Source: Cellvibrionales bacterium UBA4495
GTDB taxonomy: Bacteria > Pseudomonadota > Gammaproteobacteria > Pseudomonadales > Porticoccaceae
Length of the DNA: 23,461 nucleotides
Direction of reading: 5' to 3'
NCBI GenBank assembly: GCA_002388905.1
Contig: DGNJ01000093.1
Coordinates: 36,353 to 59,813 of the forward strand
Positions 8,625 to 15,627 of the stretch are shown here, piece after piece. The translations under genes and the position numbers were made by a program. Below the pieces are notes generated by a model. The model did no database searches and was not told the DNA's origin. It saw nothing but the letters and a program-made list of their open reading frames with translations. Each line of letters starts with the position of its first letter. Positions within the stretch are counted from its first letter, which is position 1.

Positions 8625-8663
8625 CTCCCTCGCAGGTTCCGCTACCCTGATCAGCAAATCAGC

Positions 8664-8675
8664 TTCAAGCTTGAA
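8664..8675. repeat. 12-bp perfect palindrome in the GDT1/rlmKL convergent gap
   Basis: TTCAAGCTTGAA is its own reverse complement. It lies in the 177-bp gap after the transporter gene. No T tract follows, so it is not an obvious terminator. Confidence 0.3.
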
Positions 8676-8778
8676 TGAATTCAACAAGGAAACGGCAATC
8701 GCTGGCTAAATATTCGTTTCGCTGGAAGCTATGCCAGCCGCCAGACAAAAAGGCCCTGCATAGTCTTGACATTGAAAT

Positions 8779-8802
8779 ACCGGGGTGCGTAACAACCCCG
8801 GT
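8779..8802. terminator. Stem-loop at the 3' end of rlmKL
   Basis: ACCGGGGT and ACCCCGGT form a perfect 8-bp stem with loop GCGTAACA. On the minus strand the stem begins within the rlmKL stop codon and is followed by TATTTCAA, a poor T tract. It may stop transcription or protect the 3' end of the message. Confidence 0.5.
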
Positions 8803-11006
8803 CAACCGGAACCGGATGCCCGTATCAGCCAGCAGTTGTGGATTTTCGGGTTGCGCGAGAAGTCCGGGGGAATGGTCCGGGCGGTGATGTCCTCGACGTG
8901 GAAATCCCCGGTAATGCCGTCGTCCATCCGAAAGCGCCGGAAGTTGTTGGAGAAGACCAGGGTTCCGCCCGGCGCCAGCATGGCCATGGCATCCCGGATC
9001 AGGCGCGGGTGGTCCCGCTGGATATCCAGCACACCTTCCATTTTCCGGGAATTGGAAAAGGTGGGCGGGTCCAGGAAAATCAGGTCGTACTCCCCCTGCC
9101 CCTCCCCCTGGGCGAGCCATTCCAGGCAGTCGGCGCGCAGAAGCCGGTGGCGCCGGGTGTCCAGGCGGTTGAGGTCAAAATTGCGCCGGGCCCATTCCAG
9201 GTAGGTGTTGGACATATCCAGGCTCAGGCTGGTTTCGGCTCCCCCCAGGGCCGCGTGCACGGTGGCGGCGGCGGTATAGCAGAACAGGTTGAGAAAGCGT
9301 TTGCCCCGGGCCATGTCGTGCAGCATCTGGCGGACCGGCCGGTGGTCCAGAAACAACCCGGTGTCCAGGTAATCCCGCAGGTTCACTTCAAGCCGGGCCG
9401 CGCCCTCGCGCACCACGAAACCGTGCCCGGGAGACGCCGTGCCCAGGGGCCGGTACTGGTCGTCGCCCTTCTGGGGCCGCCTCTCCTTGAAGACGATACG
9501 CTCCCGGGATGCCGGATACAGGTGGTGGAGTGCCTGGCGTATCTCGGACAGGCGCCGGCGCGCGGCCGACGCATCCACTGTCGCGGGCGGCGCGTATTCC
9601 TGAACATGGATGGCTTCCCCGTAAATGTCCACGGCAACCGCGTATTCGGGCATGTCGTTGTCGTACAGGCGATAGCAGGTGACGCCGGAGCGCTTCAGCC
9701 AGGATTGCAGTTTCCGGCTGTTTTTGCGCAGGCGGTTGGCGAACATCTCCGCCCCCTCGCTGAGCGGGGCGGGCCCGGTATCGGTCACAGTTTCGGCGGG
9801 GGGAGCGTCCCGCAGCGAAAACAGCAGCAGTTGCGCCGGAATGGTGCCATTGAACAATTTGTATTTGCGGTCGCTGCGCAGCCGCAATTCCTGGCCCAGC
9901 TCAGGGTTGCCGGTGAAGACCGCCAGCAGCCACCCGGGGAATTCGCGCCTGGCGATATCCCCCAGTTCCCGGTAAAGCGGTCTGAGTGCTTCCATGTCGC
10001 CCCAGCGCTCGCCGTAGGGGGGGTTGCTGATCAGCAAACCTTTCCCGACTACCCGGTGAGTCGGTCTTTTCAGTGCAGTCAGGGGTTTGGCGCTTACCCG
10101 CACCACTTTCTCGAGGCCGGCGGCGGCGATATTGGCGTCGGCCGCCTCCACGGCGCGGGTATCCTTGTCGTAGCCGCGGATCTCCGGCAGATTCCGGGCC
10201 AGGCCCTGCTCACGGCGTCTGGCTGCCTCGTCCCGCAAGCCAGCCCACAGGCCCTGGTCGTGTTGCGGCCACTGTTCGAAGCCGAACCGGCGCCTGAGCA
10301 GGCCAGGGGCGATATCCGCGGCCATCATCGCACCTTCGATCAACAGTGTGCCGCTGCCGCAAAGAGGATCGATAAGGGCACCGCCGCGCTCGGCGATGGC
10401 CGGCCAGCCGGCGCGGACAAGCAGCGCCGCGGCGAGATTCTCCTTGAGTGGCGCCGGCACCATGGCGACCCGGTACCCCCGCCGGTGCAGGCTGCCACCG
10501 GCCAGGTCGAGGCTGAGCGCCAGCCGCCCCCTGGCCAGGTGGGCGTTGACCCTGGCCAGGGCATGGCGCGGATCCACGTCCGGGCGCGCGCCACAGTCCG
10601 CCTGGAGCCTGTCGACAATGGCGTCCTTGACCCGTTGGGCGCCGAACTTGGTGTGGCGAATGGCCTCGCTCTGGCCATGGAAATCCACCGCCATTGCATT
10701 GGCGGGGTCGATATGGTGCCGCCAGTCAACGGAGTGTACGGCCGCGTAGAGGTCGTCGGCGCCGCTCACGTCGAATTTGCCCAGGGGCAGGAGCACCCGG
10801 TTGGCGAGCCGGGACCACAGGCAGACCCGATACGCAAAGACCAGGTCGCCGCCGGCATAGACGCCGGCCACGGTTTCCCGCAGGGCTTCCGCGCCCAGGG
10901 ATTGCAGCTCCTCCAGCAGCAGGGACTCCAGCCCACGGGGGCAATTGATAAACCATTCTCTGCGAAACTCTCTGCGGGACTCTCTATGGAACTCTCTGGG
11001 AAACAT
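8802..11006 (-). CDS. rlmKL: Bifunctional 23S rRNA m2G2445 / m7G2069 methyltransferase RlmKL
   Basis: This 734-residue cytosolic enzyme fuses two SAM-dependent methyltransferases acting on helix 74 of 23S rRNA, as in E. coli YcbY (702 aa). The N-terminal part holds a THUMP domain (about 50-160) and the RlmL m2G domain with DPLCGSGT (213-220) and catalytic NPPYGERWG (328-336). The C-terminal RlmK m7G domain has LFLDHRP (551-557), NLFCYTAA (573-580) and LDPPTFSNS (645-653). ATG at 11006 is preferred; an in-frame TTG two codons upstream is possible, and neither has a good Shine-Dalgarno. Residues 4-17 are an unusual R-E-x-x repeat encoded by a 12-bp tandem repeat; family homology begins only at about residue 18. 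It diverges from rmf, an arrangement I recall from Pseudomonas. Confidence 0.95.
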   Translation of the reverse strand: MFPREFHRESRREFRREWFINCPRGLESLLLEELQSLGAEALRETVAGVYAGGDLVFAYRVCLWSRLANRVLLPLGKFDVSGADDLYAAVHSVDWRHHIDPANAMAVDFHGQSEAIRHTKFGAQRVKDAIVDRLQADCGARPDVDPRHALARVNAHLARGRLALSLDLAGGSLHRRGYRVAMVPAPLKENLAAALLVRAGWPAIAERGGALIDPLCGSGTLLIEGAMMAADIAPGLLRRRFGFEQWPQHDQGLWAGLRDEAARRREQGLARNLPEIRGYDKDTRAVEAADANIAAAGLEKVVRVSAKPLTALKRPTHRVVGKGLLISNPPYGERWGDMEALRPLYRELGDIARREFPGWLLAVFTGNPELGQELRLRSDRKYKLFNGTIPAQLLLFSLRDAPPAETVTDTGPAPLSEGAEMFANRLRKNSRKLQSWLKRSGVTCYRLYDNDMPEYAVAVDIYGEAIHVQEYAPPATVDASAARRRLSEIRQALHHLYPASRERIVFKERRPQKGDDQYRPLGTASPGHGFVVREGAARLEVNLRDYLDTGLFLDHRPVRQMLHDMARGKRFLNLFCYTAAATVHAALGGAETSLSLDMSNTYLEWARRNFDLNRLDTRRHRLLRADCLEWLAQGEGQGEYDLIFLDPPTFSNSRKMEGVLDIQRDHPRLIRDAMAMLAPGGTLVFSNNFRRFRMDDGITGDFHVEDITARTIPPDFSRNPKIHNCWLIRASGSG
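10956..10997 (-). repeat. 12-bp tandem repeat (3.5 copies) in the rlmKL N-terminus
   Basis: On the minus strand the units are AGAGAGTTCCAT, AGAGAGTCCCGC, AGAGAGTTTCGC and a partial AGAGAA. They encode REFH, RESR, REFR, RE. The unit is a multiple of three, so copy-number change would keep the frame. Confidence 0.75.
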
Positions 11007-11173
11007 GGGCAACTCGTGGCGTTTTCATTACAGGGGGTAATTAAAACCCGGCGGGGATAGTCCAATAAAGTCTTCGACAGGCGCGGCCCGATTTGGTGAA
11101 CTGAAAATCCGGCTGTTTATGACTGCGCGGTTCTTGCGCTGGGCGGACCTTCCGCTTTCGTTACGTGCAATCA

Positions 11174-11190
11174 TTCAGTCCGGCACTGAA
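11174..11190. promoter_or_regulatory. Inverted repeat upstream of rmf
   Basis: TTCAGT-CCGGC-ACTGAA lies about 57 bp before the rmf start, in the 240-bp divergent gap with rlmKL. It could be an operator or a 5'-UTR hairpin. I could not assign a clear sigma70 promoter beside it. Confidence 0.3.
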
Positions 11191-11246
11191 AAGCAAACCC
11201 TTGCGACCCATTCAGGTCGATAAGACACAAAAAGGAGCTTTGCCCT

Positions 11247-11453
11247 ATGAAAAGACAGAAACGTGACCCCTCCCACCGCGCCTATGTCAAAGGCTATCAA
11301 GCCGGCTTCAACATGAGAACCAAGAGTCATTGCCCCCATCAGGAAAACTCACCCACGGGCCAGGAATGGCTGCGCGGCTGGAGCGAAGGGCGTCGAGATC
11401 ACTGGCAGGGATACAATATGCACGCCTGCCAGCAGAAAGTTTCTGCACTATAG
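11247..11453 (+). CDS. rmf: Ribosome modulation factor (RMF)
   Basis: This is a 68-residue basic protein that dimerises 70S ribosomes into inactive 100S particles in stationary phase or stress. The N-terminus KRQKRD and the family pattern are clear: GYQAG (18-22), R-T/S-K followed by CP (29-30), EWLRGWSEGR (40-49). E. coli RMF has 55 residues; the extra C-terminal segment after GWSEGRRD matches the longer Pseudomonas form in size. A strong AAAAGGAG lies about 10 nt before the ATG. It is divergent from rlmKL, which also acts on the ribosome, and is followed by a strong terminator, so it is probably transcribed alone, as expected for a growth-phase-controlled gene. Confidence 0.96.
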   Translation: MKRQKRDPSHRAYVKGYQAGFNMRTKSHCPHQENSPTGQEWLRGWSEGRRDHWQGYNMHACQQKVSAL

Positions 11454-11471
11454 TCTATCCTTAAGATTAAC

Positions 11472-11510
11472 GGGGCTTTAAGCCCCCCACAAAGCCTGCA
11501 AAGAGGCTTT
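11472..11510 (+). repeat. Two small stem-loops in the rmf 3' region
   Basis: GGGGCTTTAAGCCCC (11472-11486) and AAAGCCT-GCAAAG-AGGCTTT (11491-11510) are adjacent hairpins between the rmf stop and the terminator. Without T tracts they look like transcript-stabilising structures rather than terminators. Confidence 0.5.
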
Positions 11511-11545
11511 AGAGCGGCTGCGCCGAGAGGCGTGGTCGCTTTTCA
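11511..11545 (+). terminator. Rho-independent terminator of rmf
   Basis: A 14-bp stem (11511-11524 with 11529-11542, including four G-U pairs) closes a GAGA loop and runs into TTTTCATTT. It lies about 60 nt after the rmf stop. In the opposite direction there is no T tract. Confidence 0.8.
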
Positions 11546-11566
11546 TTTAGCCTGCGAACCCGGCTC

Positions 11567-11896
11567 TTAAAGAGCGTCCCGCATAATGGGTTGAACCAGT
11601 ACCCAGGGTTTCAGGACCACCGCCCACATCAGGACATTGGCCTCGTACCACTCGGCGGCCCGGCTGTCGGCCACCTGACCCAGCTTGCCGGCGCTCATCC
11701 AGTTTTCCACCCGAGCGCCGTCATCCAGCGCCATGGCACTGGCCACCTCCACCAGATCCAGGCCCGGGGAAACGCTGATGGCCCGGCCGCCGGCAAAAAA
11801 GCGTTGGAGCTCGCGCCAGGGAATCCTGGCGGTTTCGGCAAGAATCCGCGCCTTGAGGGTTTCCAGATCTTCACCGGCCGGCGATTGCTCAGCCAC
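11567..11896 (-). CDS. DUF2288 family protein
   Basis: This 109-residue cytosolic protein of the uncharacterised DUF2288 family is recognised from the run IPWRELQRFFAGGRAI, the segment LDLVEVASAMALDD and the C-terminal VLMWAVVLKPWVLVQ. The family is small, usually about 100 residues, and has no assigned function. GTG at 11896 was chosen because GGAGG ends 4 nt before it; the open frame reaches a TTG further upstream, but that would overlap the Shine-Dalgarno. The start lies 17 bp after the GIY-YIG stop, so this is likely the last gene of the SprT/GIY-YIG/DUF2288 operon. Confidence 0.85.
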   Translation of the reverse strand: MAEQSPAGEDLETLKARILAETARIPWRELQRFFAGGRAISVSPGLDLVEVASAMALDDGARVENWMSAGKLGQVADSRAAEWYEANVLMWAVVLKPWVLVQPIMRDAL

Positions 11897-11913
11897 AAAA
11901 CCTCCAAATAACT

Positions 11914-12189
11914 TCAATAAATTTCTATAAAATTCTGTTTTAAATGATTTTTCATATCACGGCTCAGCTTTTTCATAGCCGCTTCCCGCACCGAGGCACT
12001 GCGACGGTCGTGCCCTCTTTCCAGGTACACCACGGCCACCGGGCGACGGCCATGGAAAAAGCGGGCACCCGGGCCAGCGCCATTGCCATTCCTGCGACTG
12101 TGCTCCCGAAAGCGCCTGGCAATATCGGTCGTGATACCCGTGTAAAGGCTGCCGTCGCTGCTTTCGATCATGTAGACGCACCAGTTCAC
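11914..12189 (-). CDS. GIY-YIG domain protein (YhbQ/UPF0213-like)
   Basis: This is a 91-residue single-domain GIY-YIG protein. The signature is VYMIESSDGSLYTGIT (about 5-20), followed by the conserved Arg in ARRFREH and a Glu/Lys-rich C-terminal helix (REAAMKKLSR). Stand-alone members such as E. coli YhbQ (100 aa) are putative nucleases, and their physiological role is poorly defined. The start was set at GTG because it overlaps the stop of the upstream sprT-like gene (GTGA) and GAGG lies 8 nt before it. The longer open frame upstream merely overlaps that gene out of frame. The overlap implies translational coupling. Confidence 0.88.
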   Translation of the reverse strand: MNWCVYMIESSDGSLYTGITTDIARRFREHSRRNGNGAGPGARFFHGRRPVAVVYLERGHDRRSASVREAAMKKLSRDMKNHLKQNFIEIY

Positions 12190-12701
12190 CGCCAAAGCCT
12201 CGACCCGCAATAACGACACTGGTACTGAGCCTGGCCCCGCTGGACCCGGTTGTGCCGGATGGCGGAAAGCTCGTGGGAACGACACTCGCACCGGTAGGCG
12301 TAACGGCGGCTGTTGCGCCTGGGGATGCCCTCCAGGGAGTAATCGGACGTGACCCTGGCATCGGCACCGAAAGCCGCCATTAATTCCCGCCATTCCCGGC
12401 CATGGGGACGAATCCGGTGCAGGCCATAGACGCGGTCCGTCAGGTAGTGGGCCACTTCGTGGGGAACGGTCGACGCCAGGCTCTCCCGGTAGTGCTTGGC
12501 AAAGATCCAGGGGTTGAAGCGGATGACCCGCTCGCGGCCGCGGACCCGGTACATGCCCGAGGTTTTGCCCTTGAGGTCGAAGAGCACGGGAACGGCGGCA
12601 AAGGACCGACCGTAGTGGGATTCCCCCACGCGGATGAAACCATTGACCGCTTCCACCACCCGCGCCTGGCGATCGGGATCGATGGGTTTCACAAGATTCA
12701 T
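12186..12701 (-). CDS. sprT: SprT-like zinc metalloprotease
   Basis: This 171-residue protein has the SprT/Spartan-type zinc site: HEVAHYL with His81, Glu82 and His85, and a third ligand His100 in HGREW. A C-terminal zinc ribbon is formed by Cys138 and Cys140 (RCEC) and Cys162/Cys165 (CRYCG). Eukaryotic Spartan cleaves DNA-protein crosslinks; the bacterial protein's role is not established. ATG at 12701 fits the E. coli-like N-terminus. No Shine-Dalgarno precedes it, and a perfect TATAAT lies 6 bp upstream, so the transcript may be leaderless. It heads the operon with the GIY-YIG gene, which it overlaps by four bases. Confidence 0.9.
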   Translation of the reverse strand: MNLVKPIDPDRQARVVEAVNGFIRVGESHYGRSFAAVPVLFDLKGKTSGMYRVRGRERVIRFNPWIFAKHYRESLASTVPHEVAHYLTDRVYGLHRIRPHGREWRELMAAFGADARVTSDYSLEGIPRRNSRRYAYRCECRSHELSAIRHNRVQRGQAQYQCRYCGSRLWR

Positions 12702-12707
12702 CGGGTT

Positions 12708-12713
12708 ATTATA
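12708..12713 (-). promoter_or_regulatory. -10 element of the sprT operon
   Basis: TATAAT on the minus strand, 6 nt before the sprT ATG, places the start of transcription at or next to the start codon. No good -35 hexamer was seen at 16-18 bp spacing. Confidence 0.45.
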
Positions 12714-12715
12714 AC

Positions 12716-12743
12716 TTGGAAAACACCCGGGTTCCTTTACACT
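12716..12743 (+). promoter_or_regulatory. Putative promoter of the PHP gene (rnm)
   Basis: TTGGAA (12716-12721) and TACACT (12738-12743) are separated by 16 bp. The -10 ends 6 nt before the ATG, and there is no Shine-Dalgarno, so the message may be leaderless. The site is immediately next to the divergent sprT -10. Confidence 0.4.
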
Positions 12744-12749
12744 GGGCCC

Positions 12750-13571
12750 ATGCGATGCGATTTTCACTGCCACAGCACGGCCTCCGACGGCGAACTGTCA
12801 CCGCAGGCCCTGGTGGCTGCCGCGGAAGACAAGGGCCTGGAAGCCCTGTCGATTACCGACCACGACACGCTGGATGCCTACCGCCGCCTGCCCCCGCCAC
12901 CCCGGCGGCTGACCCTTGTCGAGGGCGTGGAATTCTCTACTGTCTGGGGCAAGATCGGTGTTCATATTCTGGGCTTGAATGTGGACAGCCGCAGCGACGC
13001 CATGGCTGAGGCCGAACGGCTGCAGAGCCGGGCTCGGGAGGAACGGGCACAAATCATCGCCGAAAAGCTTGCCGGTTATGGCGTTGAGGACCCCCTCGAA
13101 GGAGCCCGTGCCCTTTCCGCTTCCGACCAGGTGGGCCGGCCCCACTTCGCCCGCCACATGGTTGCCTCCGGTTTCGTCGCCAACGAAAGAGAAGCTTTCA
13201 AAAAATTCCTGGGCACCGGCAAGCCCTGCGATATCAAGCAATGCTGGAGCCCCCTGGCGCAAATCATCACCTGGATTCGGGAAGCCGGCGGTGTAGCGCT
13301 CCTGGCCCACCCGGCTAAATACAAGCTCACGCGAACCCGCCTGACCGCCCTGATCGACGACTTCCAGGCGGCCGGTGGCGAGGGCCTGGAGGTGGTTTCC
13401 GGTCGCCAGTTGCCCAATGTCACCCGCGATCTGGCCAGCCTCTGTCGCAGCCGGCGCCTGCTTGCCTCCTGGGGGTCGGACTTCCATGGTCCGGGGCGTC
13501 CCTGGGCGGATCTGGGCAGTTATTCCACCCCGCCCGCCGACCTGGTGCCCGTATGGTCGCGCTGGGATTGA
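12750..13571 (+). CDS. rnm: PHP-domain 3',5'-nucleoside bisphosphate phosphatase / RNase AM type
   Basis: This 273-residue PHP-family metallophosphoesterase resembles E. coli YciV/Rnm (293 aa). Members remove phosphate from 3',5'-bisphosphates such as pAp, and Rnm also trims RNA 5' ends, including those of rRNAs. Metal ligands are visible: DFHCHSTASDG (4-14), ITDHDT (35-40), Glu61 in GVEFS, His72 in VHILG, LLAHP with His187, and GSDFHGP (242-248). GRPHFARHM (129-137) is the conserved substrate-side insert. ATG at 12750 is the only start that gives the family N-terminus; the open frame continues about 116 codons further upstream, antisense to sprT. It diverges from sprT, and the stop lies inside a 15-bp tandem duplication. 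Cytosolic. Confidence 0.92.
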   Translation: MRCDFHCHSTASDGELSPQALVAAAEDKGLEALSITDHDTLDAYRRLPPPPRRLTLVEGVEFSTVWGKIGVHILGLNVDSRSDAMAEAERLQSRAREERAQIIAEKLAGYGVEDPLEGARALSASDQVGRPHFARHMVASGFVANEREAFKKFLGTGKPCDIKQCWSPLAQIITWIREAGGVALLAHPAKYKLTRTRLTALIDDFQAAGGEGLEVVSGRQLPNVTRDLASLCRSRRLLASWGSDFHGPGRPWADLGSYSTPPADLVPVWSRWD

Positions 13572-13588
13572 ATGCGCTGGGATTGAAT
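13559..13588 (+). repeat. 15-bp perfect tandem duplication across the rnm stop codon
   Basis: GCGCTGGGATTGAAT is present twice, head to tail. The first copy contains the last codons and the TGA of the PHP gene, and the second repeats CGC-TGG-GAT-TGA in the same frame after an ATG. Confidence 0.85.
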
Positions 13589-13660
13589 TGTACCCCTTGC
13601 TTTTTTCCGCAATAATGAATGGTTAAGTCCTCGACACAGCATGGGTCGCAATAGGTCCAA

Positions 13661-13993
13661 ATGAGCCATCCGCCAGGAAAACCGCCCTCCAAGGACCAAC
13701 TCCGGGCCGAACTCCGGAAAGCGGTGGCCGATTATGTGGACAAGGGCGGCGAGATCGAAAAAGTGCCGTCCGGCGTGAGCGGCCGGGATGAACACACCCC
13801 CTACCACCGGCCCCTTTTTGAGACGCCCAAGTCCTCGCGCACAGCCGTGGACGAGGCCATTGCCAGCATCGAATCCCGGCGTCGCAAAAAACCGGAACAC
13901 CGCCCCCGCAACAGGCCCCGCAAGGGTCCACGAGAGAAAATCCTCTACGATGATTTCGGCGAACCGGTCAGGAAAGTCTGGATTGAAGAATAA
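13661..13993 (+). CDS. Small basic protein of unknown function, weak SutA-like segment
   Basis: This 110-residue hydrophilic protein has no membrane segment or signal peptide. The segment LRKAVADYVDKGGEIEKVP (about 17-35), a helix followed by K-G-G-x-I-x-x-(I/V)-P, resembles the conserved part of Pseudomonas SutA, an RNA-polymerase-associated small protein, and of related short gammaproteobacterial proteins. The middle is disordered and very basic (RRRKK, RPRNRPRKGPR at about 68-90), suggesting nucleic-acid contact, and the end is KILYDDFGEPVRKVW. ATG has AGG about 5 nt upstream. It lies 89 bp after rnm and 115 bp before hemH, all on the plus strand. The function is not assigned; the SutA link is only a pattern match by eye. 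Confidence 0.7.
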   Translation: MSHPPGKPPSKDQLRAELRKAVADYVDKGGEIEKVPSGVSGRDEHTPYHRPLFETPKSSRTAVDEAIASIESRRRKKPEHRPRNRPRKGPREKILYDDFGEPVRKVWIEE

Positions 13994-14108
13994 GACCTAC
14001 CGGCAGTCGGACAGCGCCCACCGGTAATCGCTGCCATCTTTCAGGATCAAGGGGAACCGGTAAAATACAGGGCCACCGCCGCCAACCCTTCCGGAGCGTA
14101 TACAAGAT

Positions 14109-15191
14109 ATGAAGTATAAAGGTTCGCCATCGTTCAGCCATGAACAGGAAGACAAGATTGGCGTTCTGATCACCAATCTGGGCACGCCCGCCGCGCCCAC
14201 CACCGGCGCGCTCCGCCGCTATCTTCGGCAGTTTCTCAGTGATCCCCGGGTGGTGGAGGCGCCTCGCGCATTATGGTGGTTCATCCTCAACGGCATCATT
14301 CTCCGCATCCGTCCCGCGCGCTCGGCAAAAGCCTATCGAAGCGTCTGGACCGACCGGGGCTCCCCCCTGCTACTGCACACCCAGGACCAGGAGGAGGCCC
14401 TGGCGGAACGGCTCGCCGAGCAACTGGGCAACGATATTCTGGTACGTTTTGCCATGCGCTACGGAGAGCCTTCCATCGACAGCGGTATCAATCACCTGCT
14501 TGAAGAAGGCGCCCGCAAGCTTCTGGTGTTACCCCTTTATCCTCAATATTCCGCATCCACCACCGGCTCCACCTTCGATGCACTGGCGGGGGATTTCATG
14601 CAAAGGCGCTGGCTGCCGGAACTGCGATTTGTCACCGGCTACCAGGACTTTCCGCCCTATATTCGCGCCTGCGCGGTTCAGATCCAGAATTACTGGAAGG
14701 AACACGGCAAACCGGACCTGATCCTGTTTTCCTACCATGGCGTACCGCAGCGCTACCTGCACGCGGGCGACCCCTATTATTGTCACTGCGAAAAGACATC
14801 CCGCCTGCTCGCCACCGAACTGGGACTCGGGGAGGGAGAGTTTCTCACCACCTACCAGTCACGCTTTGGCCGGGAGCCCTGGCTGCAGCCATACACGGAC
14901 GAGACCCTGAAGTCCCTGCCACCCGACGGTATTCGGTCAGTGCATGTTTTTTGCCCCGGTTTCTCCGCGGACTGCCTTGAGACCCTGGAGGAAATCGCCG
15001 TGGAAAACCGGGACTACTTTCTCGGCGCCGGCGGCGAGAGCTATCACTATATTCCCGCCCTCAACGCGCAACCGCACCATATCGATGCCCTGGCGCAACT
15101 GGTGACAACGAACCTGGCGGGATGGGACTTCGGTGAGACGGACCTGGAGGAGCGATGGGCGCGGGCGACATCCCGGGGAGCCCGGGCCTGA
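14109..15191 (+). CDS. hemH: Ferrochelatase
   Basis: This 360-residue enzyme inserts Fe2+ into protoporphyrin IX, the last step of haem synthesis, at the cytosolic side of the membrane. Diagnostic elements are GVLITNLGTPAAPT (18-31), the YPQYSASTTGST loop (144-155), catalytic His210 in LFSYHGVPQRY, DPYYCHCEKTSRLL (221-234), and CPGFSADCLETLEEI (282-296) with the acidic residue Glu291. The length is typical of proteobacterial HemH. GGAG is about 12 nt before the ATG, a loose spacing. Only 4 bp separate its stop from that of the convergent lipoprotein gene, so the transcripts must overlap or terminate inside coding sequence. Confidence 0.97.
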   Translation: MKYKGSPSFSHEQEDKIGVLITNLGTPAAPTTGALRRYLRQFLSDPRVVEAPRALWWFILNGIILRIRPARSAKAYRSVWTDRGSPLLLHTQDQEEALAERLAEQLGNDILVRFAMRYGEPSIDSGINHLLEEGARKLLVLPLYPQYSASTTGSTFDALAGDFMQRRWLPELRFVTGYQDFPPYIRACAVQIQNYWKEHGKPDLILFSYHGVPQRYLHAGDPYYCHCEKTSRLLATELGLGEGEFLTTYQSRFGREPWLQPYTDETLKSLPPDGIRSVHVFCPGFSADCLETLEEIAVENRDYFLGAGGESYHYIPALNAQPHHIDALAQLVTTNLAGWDFGETDLEERWARATSRGARA

Positions 15192-15195
15192 CCGG

Positions 15196-15627
15196 CTATT
15201 GCCACCGCAAGCGGTGCAGCCGCCATCGGCCGTCGATCATGCGCCACCGGGACTCGATGCGATAAATCCCCGCCTCCCCGGACGCAGTCCCGCCCGTGCC
15301 GGCCAGGGCCGCCGTGGCCGCAACCCTGGCCCGGCCGGGATCATCGCGGTGGATATCAATCTCCATGTTGGACAGAACCACATAAACACCGTCGTGACGC
15401 AGGAAATGAGCCAGCATGAAGCGGTACGCATCCCGCCGTTGCAGGCCGCCCTGGGCTTCGAAACCCTGGGAGAGGTTGTCCATGACAGCGCCGGCATCCC
15501 GGTCACGGATAGCGGTGACCATGCGTCCGATCCGGTCGCGCAGTGCTTGCTCCGGTGGCGGCGGCTGACAAGCGGCGGAAAGAATCAAGGCCAGGCCGAG
15601 CGCCGCGCCGGCAAATCGAGCCATCAT
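15196..15627 (-). CDS. Small putative lipoprotein, 143 aa
   Basis: The N-terminus is a lipoprotein-like signal: a hydrophobic core (AGAALGLALIL) and LSAAC with Cys20, followed by a proline-rich QPPPPEQ. The -3 Ser makes the lipobox less canonical than LxGC. The mature part has a helical start (RDRIGRMVTAIRDRDAGAVMDNL) and a strand-rich end (IYRIESRWRMIDGRWRLHRLRW), which resembles the NTF2/SnoaL-like fold of many small periplasmic proteins, though I see no specific family. Its ATG overlaps the stop of the upstream Cys-rich protein gene (ATGA), so it is the last gene of a coupled three-gene operon. Confidence 0.8.
   Translation of the reverse strand: MMARFAGAALGLALILSAACQPPPPEQALRDRIGRMVTAIRDRDAGAVMDNLSQGFEAQGGLQRRDAYRFMLAHFLRHDGVYVVLSNMEIDIHRDDPGRARVAATAALAGTGGTASGEAGIYRIESRWRMIDGRWRLHRLRWQ

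Noticed and set aside
8838..11060. 740-codon open frame on the plus strand opposite rlmKL
   Set aside because: It is exactly antisense to a clear RlmKL gene in GC-rich DNA and its product has no recognisable domain; such shadows are expected from codon bias.
12190..12393. N-terminal extension of the GIY-YIG protein
   Set aside because: It is an out-of-frame overlap with the sprT zinc ribbon region, and the GTG overlapping the sprT stop with a Shine-Dalgarno gives the family N-terminus.
12402..12749. 116-codon N-terminal extension of the PHP protein
   Set aside because: The extension is antisense to sprT, and the PHP metal-binding motif begins four residues after the ATG at 12750.
14004..14028. 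TACCGG...CCGGTA repeat after the small basic protein gene as a terminator
   Set aside because: Only six base pairs with a long loop and no T tract; too weak to call.
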